A stretch of 64,000 bases of DNA from Micavibrio sp. UBA1672 (GCA_002320665.1 DCKO01000041.1:837-64836), one strand, 5' to 3'; positions 1-9,686 are shown, numbered from the stretch's first letter. A program made the numbers and translations. The notes: generated by a model not told the origin, from the letters alone.

Positions 1-1865
1 GGATCAATAACGTTCTTTTTGGATTTGGACATTTTTATGGATGGGCCGATCTTCACAGGCTTGCCAGTCTCGGCATGAACAATTTTGCCATCATCATTTT
101 TCACCGCATCGGTCGGGAAAATCCATTTGCCGTTTTCATCCTGATAGGTTTCATGCGTAACCATCCCTTGGGTGAACAGCCCCAAGAACGGCTCATCGCA
201 ATCCACGAATCCACAATCGCGCATAATTTTGGTGAAAAACCGCGCATAAAGCAAATGAAGTACGGCGTGCTCGACCCCGCCAATATATTGCTCGACCGGC
301 ATCCAGTATTTCGATTTGGCCTTGTCCGTAGGCAGGCTCTCATTTTTTGGATCGCAATAGCGGAATTGATACCAGCTACTTTCGAAGAATGTGTCAAATG
401 TATCGGTTTCGCGAGTTGCTGGCTCTCCAGTTTCCGGGCATGTCGTGTGTTTCCAAGTCGGGTGATTTTCCAGCGGATTTCCAGCCTTCGAAAAATCAAC
501 ATCTTCAGGTAATGTCACTGGCAATTGATCCTCAGGCACAGGGATGCAAGCTCCATCAGAATTACGATAGACAATCGGAATAGGACAACCCCAATAGCGC
601 TGGCGGCTTACGCCCCAATCGCGCAGGCGGAAATTGGTTTTTCCAAAGCCCGTGTTATCGGCTTCACAGCGTTTAATAACTTCGGCTTTGGCCTCTTCGA
701 TTGTCATACCATCAAGCCACTCGGAGTTAATCGCCTTACCAGCGTCCGAATAGGCTTCTTGCTCGTAATCGTGATTATCAGAGGAAATCACAGGTAATAT
801 CGGTAAATCATATTTTGTTGCAAAGTCCCAGTCGCGCTGGTCGTGGGCTGGCACGCCGAAAATCGCGCCTGTGCCGTAATCCATCAGGATGAAGTTTGCG
901 ATATATACCGGTACTTCTCGGCCTAGTAAGGGATGCGTAGCCTTATAGCCAGTATCAAAGCCGATCTTTTCGGCTTTTTCGATGGCGGCTTCGGAGGTTC
1001 CGTGGGCTTGGCATTCCTTGATAAAAGCATCGTAGCCATCCTTGCCTTTGCAAAGTTTCTCACTCATCGGATGATCAGGGGCGAGCGCCACAAAAGACGC
1101 GCCGAAGAGCGTATCAGGGCGCGTGGTGTAGACCTCGATTTTTTCATCTGAACTTACAATATCCCATTTAAATTGCAGGCCGACCGATTTCCCGATCCAG
1201 TTTTCCTGCATGATACGAACCTTTTCTGGCCAGCGCTCAAGCTTTTGTACAGCACTCAGGAGTTCCTCGGCGTAATCGGTGATTTTCAGGAACCACTGGT
1301 TTAGTTTACGGCGCTCTACGGGGGCGCCTGTTCGCCAACCTTTGCCGTCAATGACCTGCTCATTGGCAAGCACCGTATTATCCACAGGATCCCAGTTCAC
1401 AACGGATTCCTTGCGATACGCTATGCCACGTTCCAAAAATTTCAGGAACATGGCTTGTTCGTGTCGGTAATATTCGGGATCGCATGTGGCGAATTCACGG
1501 CTCCAGTCAATCGCAAGGCCCATAGATTGAAGCTGCGCGCGCATGACGTCAATATTTTCATGGGTCCATTTGCCCGGATGCTCACCGCGCTCAATCGCTG
1601 CGTTTTCAGCCGGAAGTCCAAAGGCATCCCAGCCCATCGGGTGCATGACATTATAGCCCTTCGCCCGTTTATAGCGCGCGACCACATCGCCCAGCGTATA
1701 ATTGCGGACATGGCCTACGTGGATGCGACCCGAGGGATAAGGGAACATTTCAAGGACGTAATATTTTTCGCGTTTGTCGTCTTCGGTGACTTCGAAAGAT
1801 TTGCTTTCCGCCCATTTTTTCTGCCATTTGGCTTCGGATTGCCTGATATTATAGCGCTCTGTCAT
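1..1865 (-). CDS. leuS: Leucyl-tRNA synthetase, 3' part beyond window
   Basis: Charges tRNA-Leu with leucine in the cytoplasm. The frame runs from an ATG at 1865 off the left edge, giving 621 codons of a protein that is usually about 860 residues. The N-terminus has the class I catalytic core with HVGH (HIGH box) near residues 49-52 and the LeuS-typical MFPYPSG and [12 protein letters not shown] stretches. The KMSKS loop is intact at bases 21-35 (residues 611-615). Missing are the anticodon-binding and C-terminal parts, only because the window ends. No clear Shine-Dalgarno precedes the ATG. Identification is certain. Confidence 0.97.
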   Translation of the reverse strand, partial: MTERYNIRQSEAKWQKKWAESKSFEVTEDDKREKYYVLEMFPYPSGRIHVGHVRNYTLGDVVARYKRAKGYNVMHPMGWDAFGLPAENAAIERGEHPGKWTHENIDVMRAQLQSMGLAIDWSREFATCDPEYYRHEQAMFLKFLERGIAYRKESVVNWDPVDNTVLANEQVIDGKGWRTGAPVERRKLNQWFLKITDYAEELLSAVQKLERWPEKVRIMQENWIGKSVGLQFKWDIVSSDEKIEVYTTRPDTLFGASFVALAPDHPMSEKLCKGKDGYDAFIKECQAHGTSEAAIEKAEKIGFDTGYKATHPLLGREVPVYIANFILMDYGTGAIFGVPAHDQRDWDFATKYDLPILPVISSDNHDYEQEAYSDAGKAINSEWLDGMTIEEAKAEVIKRCEADNTGFGKTNFRLRDWGVSRQRYWGCPIPIVYRNSDGACIPVPEDQLPVTLPEDVDFSKAGNPLENHPTWKHTTCPETGEPATRETDTFDTFFESSWYQFRYCDPKNESLPTDKAKSKYWMPVEQYIGGVEHAVLHLLYARFFTKIMRDCGFVDCDEPFLGLFTQGMVTHETYQDENGKWIFPTDAVKNDDGKIVHAETGKPVKIGPSIKMSKSKKNVID

Positions 1866-1909
1866 TTGTGTTTATCTTAATAAGTGTTGTTAACCCAAGG
1901 AGAAAAGGC

Positions 1910-2710
1910 TTAGCGGAATTTTTTCTTCAAGGCAAGGTCTTTAGGGGCGTTGAGCCAATAGGTCTGGGCTTTGCCGCAAGCCTCATCCAGTTTAAAGGCG
2001 GGGCGTGTGACTTTGAACATCCATTTTTCGAAGCCATCCAGCTCTATGGTTTTATCCATGCGGGCATCGCCGATGGTCGAATCCATGGCTTCGTCCTGTA
2101 CGGCGAGACCGGGCTGTATGGAATAGGCCTGAATGCCTGTCTCCCAGCAGCGCCCCATCAATGTATCAATAGGGTAAGCGAATTTGCGAGTCGCCTTGAT
2201 GAGTTTACGTGCACCAGCCTGTGAGATCAGCGTCGCATGCGTTCCGCCATAAGCTGTGCGCAGGCGTATCAGCCAGAACTCTTCACCGCTCTTTTGACAA
2301 ATCGGCAGGATTTTACGGTGCTTGCCCTCAGCAACTTTTTTACTGCCCAGCAAACGGATCACATCAAATTCCAGATTTTTAGCCAGAAATGCCTCAAGCA
2401 CGTCTTTGGCATTTTCATGAAAGATGCAATCATCCTCGACGACTAAGGCAAAGGGTAAATTATCCGTGATGATTTTTTGATAGACTGCGCGGTGAGAGAG
2501 AAAACACCCAAGCTCTCCGGGTTTTAAATCCCGCCCGTGAGAACGTCTTCGCCTAGCGTGATCATAATCAGGGTGCGACAGGACATTCATTTTTCGTGCA
2601 TCTATCGCATCAAAAAACTCAAACTCGAATCCCCGTTGGCGTAAATGCGCTGCGCTATAATCCCGTCTTTGCTGTTCGTCTTTTAAGGAAATTACAAAGG
2701 TCGGGATCAT
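1910..2710 (-). CDS. Glycosyltransferase family 25 protein
   Basis: A 266-residue protein of the GT25 (LPS-type beta-glycosyltransferase) family. It starts with the family hallmark of a short strand followed by a charged turn (FVISLKDEQQRR) and an FFDAIDA segment, carries the sequence GCFLSHRAVYQ near residue 88, and has the VVEDD motif near residue 110 that supplies metal/sugar-nucleotide binding acids. It has no signal peptide or membrane segment, so it probably acts at the cytoplasmic face in building a surface glycan. AAGGATAA lies just before the ATG. Acceptor and donor cannot be told from sequence. It stands upstream of leuS on the same strand. Confidence 0.85.
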   Translation of the reverse strand: MIPTFVISLKDEQQRRDYSAAHLRQRGFEFEFFDAIDARKMNVLSHPDYDHARRRRSHGRDLKPGELGCFLSHRAVYQKIITDNLPFALVVEDDCIFHENAKDVLEAFLAKNLEFDVIRLLGSKKVAEGKHRKILPICQKSGEEFWLIRLRTAYGGTHATLISQAGARKLIKATRKFAYPIDTLMGRCWETGIQAYSIQPGLAVQDEAMDSTIGDARMDKTIELDGFEKWMFKVTRPAFKLDEACGKAQTYWLNAPKDLALKKKFR

Positions 2711-2737
2711 ATATTTATCCTTGTATCATTTACTTGT

Positions 2738-3277
2738 TTACTCAGAAGCTAATTTTTCTATTCGCATTTCTCTTGCTCGCACCAGAATTGCATCTTCTAA
2801 TTTAAGCGCTGTATCAGCAGACACTTCAGCATCGCGCCATGTGCCACCACGCTTAACTTGTCGGAAGGCCCGAACACGTAAATTCTGGGTTTTTAGTTCC
2901 TTGCCTAAAATAAAGACATTCAGCTTCATGCGTTCATTCGGTGTTTCGGGATCTGTGTACCAATCGGTCAGGATTGCACCGCCGAACGGATCGGCGCTTG
3001 CCAGTGGCATAAAGGAAATCGTATCCAAGGAAGCACGCCACAAGAAGCTATTTACACCAATACCGTTATCGTCTTCTTTTTCACCTTTATCACCAAATAT
3101 TTTCAAACCGCCTTCACCAAAGATACTTTCACGTTCCCCGTAAATATCGCCTCCTGTCTGGTCTCGATCCAGACCTGTCGGATATTTGGCTTCTGTTTCA
3201 ACGGTTCCACAGGCAGCTAAGGATAATAAAGCTGCGCCCAAAATAAAAATTCCAGTCGTATTTTTAAACATATTCAT
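2738..3277 (-). CDS. DUF3576 family outer-membrane lipoprotein
   Basis: A predicted lipoprotein of 179 residues when started at the ATG at 3277. An in-frame GTG lies 33 bases further upstream, but AGGA sits at the right distance from 3277. The signal peptide ends in a lipobox LAAC with Cys23 as the lipidation site. The mature part has the pattern known from alphaproteobacterial DUF3576 proteins: a GGDIYGERESIFGEGG stretch, then WRASLDTISFMPLASADPFGG, then a TDWY strand. Function is not established; some relatives are annotated near leuS or as outer-membrane assembly candidates. Placement next to leuS fits that conserved neighbourhood. Confidence 0.85.
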   Translation of the reverse strand: MNMFKNTTGIFILGAALLSLAACGTVETEAKYPTGLDRDQTGGDIYGERESIFGEGGLKIFGDKGEKEDDNGIGVNSFLWRASLDTISFMPLASADPFGGAILTDWYTDPETPNERMKLNVFILGKELKTQNLRVRAFRQVKRGGTWRDAEVSADTALKLEDAILVRAREMRIEKLASE

Positions 3278-3393
3278 GCATTCCTGATTATTATTGTTTT
3301 CATTTAGCACGCCTTAATATAAGGTACAAGAGCCTAAGCGCATTGTTTTGCAGGCTTTCAACAAGTAGCAACAGCTAGCGACAGAACTCAGTT

Positions 3394-3440
3394 TGTTGCA
3401 AAAATGCCACAGCTTAAAAAAATGTTGCAAAAACCCCACA
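3394..3440. repeat. Imperfect direct repeat upstream of the porin gene
   Basis: Two copies of TGTTGCAAAAANNCCACA lie at 3394-3411 and 3423-3440, differing only at the two N positions and spaced 29 bases start to start (close to three helical turns). They sit just upstream of the likely porin -35 box. Such phased repeats suggest an activator or repressor site controlling the porin; no regulator is identified. Confidence 0.5.
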
Positions 3441-3448
3441 AAAGCAAA

Positions 3449-3477
3449 TTGACCCTACGCTTACTTCATGGCGTAAT
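3449..3477 (+). promoter_or_regulatory. Likely sigma70 promoter of the porin gene
   Basis: TTGACC (3449-3454), 17-base spacer, CGTAAT (3472-3477). The -35 matches 5 of 6 consensus bases and the -10 matches 4. It would give a leader of about 100 bases before the porin start, which is common for abundant outer-membrane proteins. Confidence 0.45.
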
Positions 3478-3584
3478 GCATTCACCTGCTTTTTAGCGGG
3501 TAATTTCTGTCTTAAACTATCCGTTATGGATAAACATTAACTAAATAATCTTTTCCCAAAAGGAATTGATTGGAGGAAACGAAA

Positions 3585-4628
3585 ATGAAAAAACTACTAC
3601 TTGCTAGCGTTGCAGTAAGCGGTCTTGCTATGGCAGCTGCTCCTGCACATGCGGATGTCGACTTGGAAGTCGGCGGTTACTTTAAAGGCTATGGCGTTTT
3701 CATCGACCAAGATGAAACAACAGGCACAGAAGTAAACGAATTTGACATTATCCGTGATACTGAACTTCACATTGGTGGCGAAACAACATTGGATAACGGC
3801 CTGACAATCGGTGCTCACTTCGAGTTCGACGTTGACCAAGCTGATACAACTGTTGGTACAGATGAATCATATCTATACTTCTCAGGTAACTGGGGTCGCG
3901 TAAACTTCGGTGGTGAAGATGGTGCAGGTTACCTTCTACAGGTTGCTGCTCCTGCAGCTGACTCAAACGTTGACGGTATCCGTCAGTACGTTTCACCTTT
4001 CGTAACTACAGGTGGCGTTATTGGTGGTAACCTTGACTATGATATGGACCCAACAGGTAAGGCTGACAAGTTCACATACTTGACACCTATCATGAATGGC
4101 TTCCAAGCTGGTGTGTCTTTCTCACCTGACACAGATAATGCTGCATCATTCGGTGTTGGTGTTGAATCTGCCGGTATTGATGAGACTTATGAAATTGCCG
4201 TTCGTTATGAAGGTCAGTTCCAGCAAGTTGGTGTGATTGCCGGTGCAGGTTACTCATATGGTGAAAACAACTCAACAGTTGCAACTGCTGATGACCGTGA
4301 TGCATGGAACGTAGGTCTTGACCTTGACATTTCTGCTTTCGGTATTGGCGCGATCTACACAGAAGACTCAACAGCAACAGATAACTCTGATGTTGAAGAC
4401 TTCGTCGTTGGTGGTGACTACACAACTGGCCCATTCAAGCTTGGTATTTCTTACTTTAACAGAGACATAGAGGGTGGCACAGAGTTTGACCGTTACACAG
4501 GTGGTGTTACATATGAATTTGGTCCAGGCATGGATTTGCGCGGTTCTGTTCAACATCTTGAAATTGACACAAGCACTCAAGAATATGATTCAACGTCTTT
4601 GATTATAGGAACACAAATCAGTTTCTAA
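3585..4628 (+). CDS. Outer-membrane general porin
   Basis: A 347-residue trimeric-porin-like beta barrel. The start is the ATG at 3585 with GGAGG at 3572-3576; a TTG 15 bases upstream would lie on top of that Shine-Dalgarno. The signal peptide is about 23 residues and ends APAHA before DVDLEVGG. The mature protein has alternating aromatic/Gly beta strands, many Asp and Thr residues in loops, the porin-typical ELHIGGETTLDNGLTIGAHFEFD and SYLYFSGNWGRVNFGGEDGAGYL segments, and ends with a Phe (IGTQISF), the usual C-terminal signal for BAM-dependent insertion. It is monocistronic, between its own promoter and terminator. Codon use is strongly biased, as expected for high expression. Confidence 0.93.
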   Translation: MKKLLLASVAVSGLAMAAAPAHADVDLEVGGYFKGYGVFIDQDETTGTEVNEFDIIRDTELHIGGETTLDNGLTIGAHFEFDVDQADTTVGTDESYLYFSGNWGRVNFGGEDGAGYLLQVAAPAADSNVDGIRQYVSPFVTTGGVIGGNLDYDMDPTGKADKFTYLTPIMNGFQAGVSFSPDTDNAASFGVGVESAGIDETYEIAVRYEGQFQQVGVIAGAGYSYGENNSTVATADDRDAWNVGLDLDISAFGIGAIYTEDSTATDNSDVEDFVVGGDYTTGPFKLGISYFNRDIEGGTEFDRYTGGVTYEFGPGMDLRGSVQHLEIDTSTQEYDSTSLIIGTQISF

Positions 4629-4654
4629 TGTGAGTTTCATTTGGAGCTTTTTTT

Positions 4655-4684
4655 GAAAGGCGCTTTTTAGCGCCTTTCTTTTTT
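4655..4684 (+). terminator. Rho-independent terminator of the porin gene
   Basis: A perfect 9-bp stem GAAAGGCGC/GCGCCTTTC (4655-4663 and 4670-4678) with a 6-base loop is followed by a run of six T. It stands 26 bases after the porin stop codon. Confidence 0.93.
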
Positions 4685-4710
4685 GCCTTTACGGGATTAA
4701 GTTACGGTAT

Positions 4711-5376
4711 ATGAGTATTGCAGAAAATTTTAAATCTATAAAAAGTGATATCGTGGGGTTAACCGCCAAGTCGGGGCGACAAGCCAGTGATATTGATCTC
4801 ATTGCCGTAAGCAAACGCCAACCCCAAGAAAAACTGCAAGAAGCGCTTGAAACTGGACACCGCATATTCGGAGAAAACCGTGTTCAAGAAGCGCAAAAAC
4901 ACTGGAGCGCATTAAAACCGAATTATCCCGATTTAGAACTCCATTTGATTGGCCCACTCCAGACCAATAAGATCAAAGATGCACTTGCCCTATTCGATGC
5001 CATCCACACAGTTGATCGTGAGAAGCTCGCCCGAAAATTAGGGCATGAGTTAGAAAATCAAGGCAAATCGATTCCCTGCTTTATTCAGGTCAATACAGGG
5101 GAAGAACCTCAGAAATCCGGTATCACCCCAAAAGATCTTCCTGATTTTTTAAAGTTTTGCCGCGTTGAGGCCAAGCTTGATATTATTGGCCTGATGTGTA
5201 TTCCCCCCATTGATGATCCGCCGGCTGTACATTTTGCCTTTCTACAAAAACTGGCGCGAGAACATAATCTAAAGCAGCTTAGTATGGGCATGAGTAGTGA
5301 TTACCAAAAAGCTATTCCCCTAGGTGCAACCCATATTCGCGTGGGAACTGCTTTGTTCGGAGAACGAGCAGATTGA
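4711..5376 (+). CDS. yggS: YggS/PROSC family PLP homeostasis protein
   Basis: A 221-residue alanine-racemase-N-type TIM-barrel protein that binds pyridoxal phosphate and keeps the free PLP pool in balance; it has no known catalytic turnover. The PLP lysine is in IAVSK (residue 35). The family signatures FGENRVQEAQKHW, HLIGPLQTNK, QVNTGEEPQKSG, LSMGMSSD and GATHIRVGTALFG are all present. Length is normal. It follows the porin terminator. The same window carries pdxS, pdxT and the PLP enzymes thrC and hisC, so PLP supply and handling are loosely co-located. Confidence 0.95.
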   Translation: MSIAENFKSIKSDIVGLTAKSGRQASDIDLIAVSKRQPQEKLQEALETGHRIFGENRVQEAQKHWSALKPNYPDLELHLIGPLQTNKIKDALALFDAIHTVDREKLARKLGHELENQGKSIPCFIQVNTGEEPQKSGITPKDLPDFLKFCRVEAKLDIIGLMCIPPIDDPPAVHFAFLQKLAREHNLKQLSMGMSSDYQKAIPLGATHIRVGTALFGERAD

Positions 5377-5380
5377 AACT

Positions 5381-6010
5381 TTACGCATAGCGCGGAATAC
5401 TTCCCGCCGTACGCCCTTCTGAGATTTCTACCATTTGGTAATTCCTATTTGAATTGTCAGGTGATTTATTGTCTTTGACTTCTGGCAATGGTGTTTCGGC
5501 AAAAGCCAGTAAAGCGATAGGTAAATCCTCATAAACTTTCTGCTGATAGTGCTCATGATGCGTTGCTTGTTTCTTTTCTTTTACACCTGCTATTGATAAA
5601 GCATTACCTGCCAGATCATCTCCCGTTTCCTCTTCAATGATTGCATTGACAAGACCTCCAGCTACACCAATAGGGCCACTAAAAACACCGCCACCTATTA
5701 TCTTGCCAATAGGCTTGATTTGATCGCCTGTGATCTCACGATAAGCGATATTTACTAGCGGTATATGGTGGAGTGGATTAACCATATCCAAAACATCTTT
5801 AAAGGAAAAATCATCTTCTATGGAGGCCATGTGAATATCATAGGAAGGCTCTTGCGCTTTGAAGGAGGAAATATGGCTAGTTTTTGATGGCGTGTTATAA
5901 GAAGGCACATAACCTGCCATGCGATCATTTTTTACCATTTTCATGGCTTTATGCGGATTATTTATCTGCGTTTGATCCGGCTGATATTGCGCTATAGGTT
6001 TTTGCATCAT
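5381..6010 (-). CDS. Conserved hypothetical protein with NPLHHIP motif
   Basis: A 209-residue protein when started at the ATG at 6010 (tandem ATGs at 6010 and 6007), which follows AAGGATC; a TTG 45 bases upstream is less likely. I do not recognise a named family. The central part (residues 80-145) is well ordered: FSFKDVLDMVNPLHHIPLVNIAYREITGD, then a Gly-rich amphipathic helix (GKIIGGGVFSGPIGVAGGLVNAIIEEETGDD). The Gly-rich helix could contact a membrane. The N-terminal 70 residues are polar and low in structure. It diverges from the winged-helix gene at 6093 and ends just after yggS on the opposite strand. Confidence 0.7.
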   Translation of the reverse strand: MMQKPIAQYQPDQTQINNPHKAMKMVKNDRMAGYVPSYNTPSKTSHISSFKAQEPSYDIHMASIEDDFSFKDVLDMVNPLHHIPLVNIAYREITGDQIKPIGKIIGGGVFSGPIGVAGGLVNAIIEEETGDDLAGNALSIAGVKEKKQATHHEHYQQKVYEDLPIALLAFAETPLPEVKDNKSPDNSNRNYQMVEISEGRTAGSIPRYA

Positions 6011-6092
6011 ATGATCCTTATTACTCAAATGAATAAAAAGCAATATCCGTGCCAATTATGGCAAAAACAGTAGATTTAAAGCGAGATTATCA

Positions 6093-6596
6093 GTGATCAT
6101 AAAGGGCAATGAAAAGGTTATTAGCTATATTTCAGAGTATCTGAAAGCTCAAAACATGGAAGAGTTATGTGATTATGAAGCAGACCCATCTATAAAAAGC
6201 TCTATCATTTTATTTAAAGATGGCACAGAGCAAGAAATTCCTTGCCCTTTACGCCTTGGGAAACTGCTCGATCTTTTGCAAGACGTAAAGCCAGAGCGGC
6301 ATATTCAACTTGGAAATGCCACACTTGATATTATTGACAATACATTCTTAAAAAGTGATGGCTCGACAACCCCCCTGACCGAAAAAGAAGTGGAAATTCT
6401 ACGCTATTTGCATACTCAGAAAGGGCAAAAAATACCGCGGAATGATTTACTGCGTACTATATGGAATTATGCGGAAGATGTTGAAACTCATACGATTGAG
6501 ACACATATATACAGATTACGGCAAAAGATCGAAACAGACCCATCAAAGCCGGAAATTTTAATGACTGATTCTGAAGGTTATTTTATTTCGGTCTAG
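6093..6596 (+). CDS. Winged-helix (OmpR/PhoB-type) DNA-binding protein
   Basis: A 167-residue regulator starting with GTG. The C-terminal half (about residues 93-167) is a Trans_reg_C winged helix: LTEKEVEILRYLH, the recognition helix in THTIETHIYRLRQKIE, and a wing ending EGYFISV. The N-terminal 90 residues (GNEKVISYISEYLKAQ... IPCPLRLGKLLDLLQD) do not look like a CheY receiver: no phospho-acceptor Asp pattern is seen. It may therefore be controlled by protein contact or expression rather than phosphorylation. It lies between two uncharacterised genes on the other strand, both of which start or end within 90 bases of it, so they are plausible partners or targets. Confidence 0.82.
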   Translation: MIIKGNEKVISYISEYLKAQNMEELCDYEADPSIKSSIILFKDGTEQEIPCPLRLGKLLDLLQDVKPERHIQLGNATLDIIDNTFLKSDGSTTPLTEKEVEILRYLHTQKGQKIPRNDLLRTIWNYAEDVETHTIETHIYRLRQKIETDPSKPEILMTDSEGYFISV

Positions 6597-7150
6597 ACAA
6601 TGACACCAGTCTGCTTCACAGCCTTGCGAATAGCACGGATAAATTCTTCCTGTGTATCAATTTCAAGCCGCTTAATACCTTTTTCACTAAGATGCCTTAA
6701 ATCCCATAGCAAAGCGTATAAATCGCTAACGCTGTAGTTTGGAGCCTGTGAAGATGGCATATTTTTATTTTGGGCTTTTCTCATACCTTGTAATGTATGG
6801 GCATAGGCATTTACCGCGCGTTTTCTATCGGCTGTATTGGCATTATGTGCTTCGGGTACATACCATTTTTTGAAATTTGTCTCTTTATTCTCAAATCCAA
6901 CTTGGGAAATTTGTGTTTTGCTATTTTCTTGTAAGAGCAAATTTTCAATATGATTCTCAAGATAGATTACCAAGGACTGCACGGAAAAATTCTCTTTGAT
7001 ATATTCTCCCGAATTGCCATTATCATCCTTGTTTTTTTCAGCATGTCGACGATCCGAAGATTGTTTATCATGATTAAGCCCAAGACGCGTATCGGCGCTT
7101 TGCGCTTCTTCATATTTTGGCAGTTTAATATCTTTTATCGATGAAAACAT
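6593..7150 (-). CDS. Conserved hypothetical protein
   Basis: A 185-residue soluble protein started at the ATG at 7150 behind GAGG; the longer frame begins with TTG. The first 60 residues are charged and probably disordered (KLPKYEEAQSADTRLGL, then RRHAEKNKDDNG). Later comes a helical region with VNAYAHTLQGMRKAQ and a C-terminal YALLWDLRHLSEKGIKRLEID segment. No family is recognised. The stop overlaps the stop of the winged-helix gene by 4 bases tail to tail. Codon use resembles its neighbours, so it is likely real. Confidence 0.65.
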   Translation of the reverse strand: MFSSIKDIKLPKYEEAQSADTRLGLNHDKQSSDRRHAEKNKDDNGNSGEYIKENFSVQSLVIYLENHIENLLLQENSKTQISQVGFENKETNFKKWYVPEAHNANTADRKRAVNAYAHTLQGMRKAQNKNMPSSQAPNYSVSDLYALLWDLRHLSEKGIKRLEIDTQEEFIRAIRKAVKQTGVIV

Positions 7151-7222
7151 GGTTTTATGCCTCAAATCTTAAGGGCAATTTAACAAAAAACCTGAAAAAC
7201 CTCAATTTTTTGTTGTAAATCT

Positions 7223-8050
7223 CTAATCTTTGAAAAGATCATAGGGGTGAGGATATTGTGCCTCAGGATTTTCTTTTTCCATTTTTTTACGCTCATATAT
7301 TTCCTTATACCAAGGCGCAATATAGTCCCATAATTGTATATCCTGCCCCTGATATAAATCCTCATAAAAACATTTGATATATCCAATTTTTCCTATCACC
7401 ATCCATTGCTTAATCCCCCTATCCTGATCAAGAATAGTTGGATTATCATAATCAGTAGAATGCGGCTTGATTTCCAGATAAAGCTTTACAGGAAATTCTT
7501 CATTATAATATTCAACTTTGTCATACATTCTTTCATATTGACTTTCTGTAAGCTGCATATCTGAAAAAAATGACAATTCTTTTACCCTCAGCGCAATTAT
7601 GTCATCAGAATATGAAAATGCAAAAACAGGATTAAAAGGCATTTCCTTGGTGTCTTCAGGAAATCTGAATGAAAAGCTCGGGTTTTCTTCTCCTTCCGGT
7701 GGCTTCAGCAAAGCCATAACGTCAGTATTGATTTCCAGCAAATCTTCTTCCTGATTGTAATTGCTAAATAACCTCCCAAGACGCAGAGTTTCATTTAGCA
7801 AATATTTCTTTTGCTGGAACTCGTCGAGTGTTTGGTAGTTACTGTAGGATTTGATCCATCGCTCATAATCAGGCGCTTTATCTGCGGCTCTAAAAAATCC
7901 GAACACGGCAAGTTCAAAAACTGTTGGCTTTTCTTCATCAACTTGCTCTGCAGCAAACGCAAACGAACAAAAACTATAGCTGGCAATGATTACTAGTGCA
8001 CATAAATGGACAACAAAGTACTTGCTCTTTATTCCTGAAGGCTGGATCAT
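7223..8050 (-). CDS. Secreted hypothetical protein
   Basis: A 275-residue protein with a signal peptide: a hydrophobic run YFVVHLCALVIIASYSFCSFAFA ends around residue 34 before AEQVDEEK. The mature part is acidic and aromatic-rich, with many Tyr and Phe and no Cys-rich motif or known catalytic pattern. It is therefore probably periplasmic. No Shine-Dalgarno is apparent. It diverges from the Smr gene with only 50 bases between starts. Function unknown. Confidence 0.65.
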   Translation of the reverse strand: MIQPSGIKSKYFVVHLCALVIIASYSFCSFAFAAEQVDEEKPTVFELAVFGFFRAADKAPDYERWIKSYSNYQTLDEFQQKKYLLNETLRLGRLFSNYNQEEDLLEINTDVMALLKPPEGEENPSFSFRFPEDTKEMPFNPVFAFSYSDDIIALRVKELSFFSDMQLTESQYERMYDKVEYYNEEFPVKLYLEIKPHSTDYDNPTILDQDRGIKQWMVIGKIGYIKCFYEDLYQGQDIQLWDYIAPWYKEIYERKKMEKENPEAQYPHPYDLFKD

Positions 8051-8100
8051 GTTTATAATGTTTGCGTATTAATATTAATAGTAGAAACTTTGTAGCCATC

Positions 8101-8664
8101 ATGGACGAAAGCGACCACAAAATCCATAATAAAAACTCGGATCAAAAAATATGGGATGATTATACAAAAGATATAAAACAGCTCAAAAATAAAAAGAGCA
8201 AAACCAAAAATAACAACCCAAAGCAAGAGATTGCAGAACAACCAGCCAAAACCGTGAATACTAAAATTACGGTTCCATCTGATCACAATAGTTCTACACA
8301 AAATGTTAATCATGTAAAATCGGACAAGCGTACAGCAGAAAAACTTAGGCGCGGCAAATTTAATATAGAGGCGCGATTGGATTTGCATGGCCTGAACCGG
8401 GAGACCGCATTTGATGCTCTTAGAGCTTTTATTCTAAATTCTTATAACACTAATAAAAAGTGTGTTCTGGTGATTACTGGCAAAGGTGGGTGGCAAGATG
8501 CTACAGAATCTTTAATGGATAAGAAACCGGGCATATTAAGACAAAGCCTTCCTCAATGGCTATCCGATCCCGCTCTGAAGTCCTATGTACTAGACTGGCA
8601 AACAGCCAAGCCCAAAGATGGCGGCAAGGGAGCGTTTTATGTTTTACTGCGCAGAAAAAAGTGA
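8101..8664 (+). CDS. Smr domain protein
   Basis: A 187-residue protein started at the ATG at 8101; an earlier in-frame TTG at 8062 has no support. The first 80 residues are Lys/Asn-rich and disordered. The C-terminal half is an Smr (MutS2 C-terminal-like) domain: LDLHGLNRETAFDALRAFI, CVLVITGKGG, and the final YVLDWQTAKPKDGGKGAFYVLLRRK. Smr domains act as nucleic-acid nicking or RNA-cleaving modules; the LDLHG and TGKG motifs are both intact. This stand-alone alphaproteobacterial form has no assigned cellular role. It precedes pdxS, but with a separate promoter between. Confidence 0.88.
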   Translation: MDESDHKIHNKNSDQKIWDDYTKDIKQLKNKKSKTKNNNPKQEIAEQPAKTVNTKITVPSDHNSSTQNVNHVKSDKRTAEKLRRGKFNIEARLDLHGLNRETAFDALRAFILNSYNTNKKCVLVITGKGGWQDATESLMDKKPGILRQSLPQWLSDPALKSYVLDWQTAKPKDGGKGAFYVLLRRKK

Positions 8665-8714
8665 AAATTGCGGTTATATTAAAGACTCACGGCTATTTTT
8701 ACATACGAGAATGA

Positions 8715-8742
8715 TTGCATTTACTGGATTTAGGTGTATAAA
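8715..8742 (+). promoter_or_regulatory. Likely pdxS promoter
   Basis: TTGCAT (8715-8720), 16-base spacer, TATAAA (8737-8742), 44 bases before the pdxS start. A GAAGAG Shine-Dalgarno follows before the ATG. Confidence 0.5.
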
Positions 8743-8786
8743 TGCCTGCTTAGGATAAATCATAGTAAAAAAGAAGAGATAAAGTA

Positions 8787-9686
8787 ATGGGCGATACTTC
8801 ATCAACTGGCAATGTTATCAATATTAAAACTGGCTTGGCTGAAATGCTAAAAGGCGGCGTGATTATGGATGTGGTCACAGCCGAGCAAGCCAAAGTCGCA
8901 GAACAAGCAGGCGCGGTTGCTGTTATGGCACTTGAGCGTGTGCCTTCCGATATTCGTAAAGCTGGCGGTGTTGCACGTATGAGCCCACCGGAAATCATAG
9001 AAGAAGTTATGGCAGCCGTCTCTATTCCCGTTATGGCGAAATGCCGTATCGGTCACTTTGCCGAGGCTCAAATCTTACAACAGCTTGGCGTTGATTATAT
9101 TGATGAATCAGAAGTTCTAACCCCTGCTGACGAAGAATTTCATATCAACAAACATGACTTCAAAGTACCTTTTGTTTGTGGTGCGAAAGACTTAGGCGAG
9201 GCCTGCCGGCGCATTGGTGAAGGTGCAGCGCTAATGCGCACCAAGGGTGAGCCCGGTACAGGTAATATCGTTGAAGCTGTGCGTCATATGCGGAAAATCA
9301 ATGCGCAGATCAAAACCGTTCAAAATATGGATGAATCAGAGCTCATGAGCTATGCGAGAGATCTTGGCGCGCCATATGAAATCTTGTTGCTTGTCCGCAA
9401 AGAGGGCAAGCTTCCTGTACCGAATTTCGCCGCCGGCGGTATTGCAACCCCTGCCGATGCCGCGCTCTGTATGCAGCTTGGCGCAGAAACTGTTTTCGTT
9501 GGTTCCGGCATTTTCAAATCCGACAACCCCGAGAAATTTGCCAAGGCCATCGTTAAGGCTACAGCGCATTTTGATGATCCAGCAATTGTCCTTGCAGCTT
9601 CTAAGGAACTTGAAGGTGTGGCTATGCGCGGTACAGAGATTAGCGAGATTGATGAGCCAATGAAGATGGCCAATCGCGGCTGGTAA
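8787..9686 (+). CDS. pdxS: Pyridoxal 5'-phosphate synthase, synthase subunit
   Basis: Forms PLP directly from ribose 5-phosphate, glyceraldehyde 3-phosphate and ammonia (DXP-independent route), using ammonia from PdxT. It is 299 residues, the family's usual length, with near-invariant blocks: [83 protein letters not shown], and [12 protein letters not shown]. The Schiff-base lysines sit in MAKCRIGH and [11 protein letters not shown]. It would form the hexamer/dodecamer core. pdxT lies downstream, but separated by an unrelated gene (9755-10528), instead of the usual direct adjacency. Confidence 0.98.
   Translation: MGDTSSTGNVINIKTGLAEMLKGGVIMDVVTAEQAKVAEQAGAVAVMALERVPSDIRKAGGVARMSPPEIIEEVMAAVSIPVMAKCRIGHFAEAQILQQLGVDYIDESEVLTPADEEFHINKHDFKVPFVCGAKDLGEACRRIGEGAALMRTKGEPGTGNIVEAVRHMRKINAQIKTVQNMDESELMSYARDLGAPYEILLLVRKEGKLPVPNFAAGGIATPADAALCMQLGAETVFVGSGIFKSDNPEKFAKAIVKATAHFDDPAIVLAASKELEGVAMRGTEISEIDEPMKMANRGW

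Noticed and set aside
3570..3584. TTG start of the porin
   Set aside because: It would lie on the Shine-Dalgarno GGAGG that serves the ATG at 3585.
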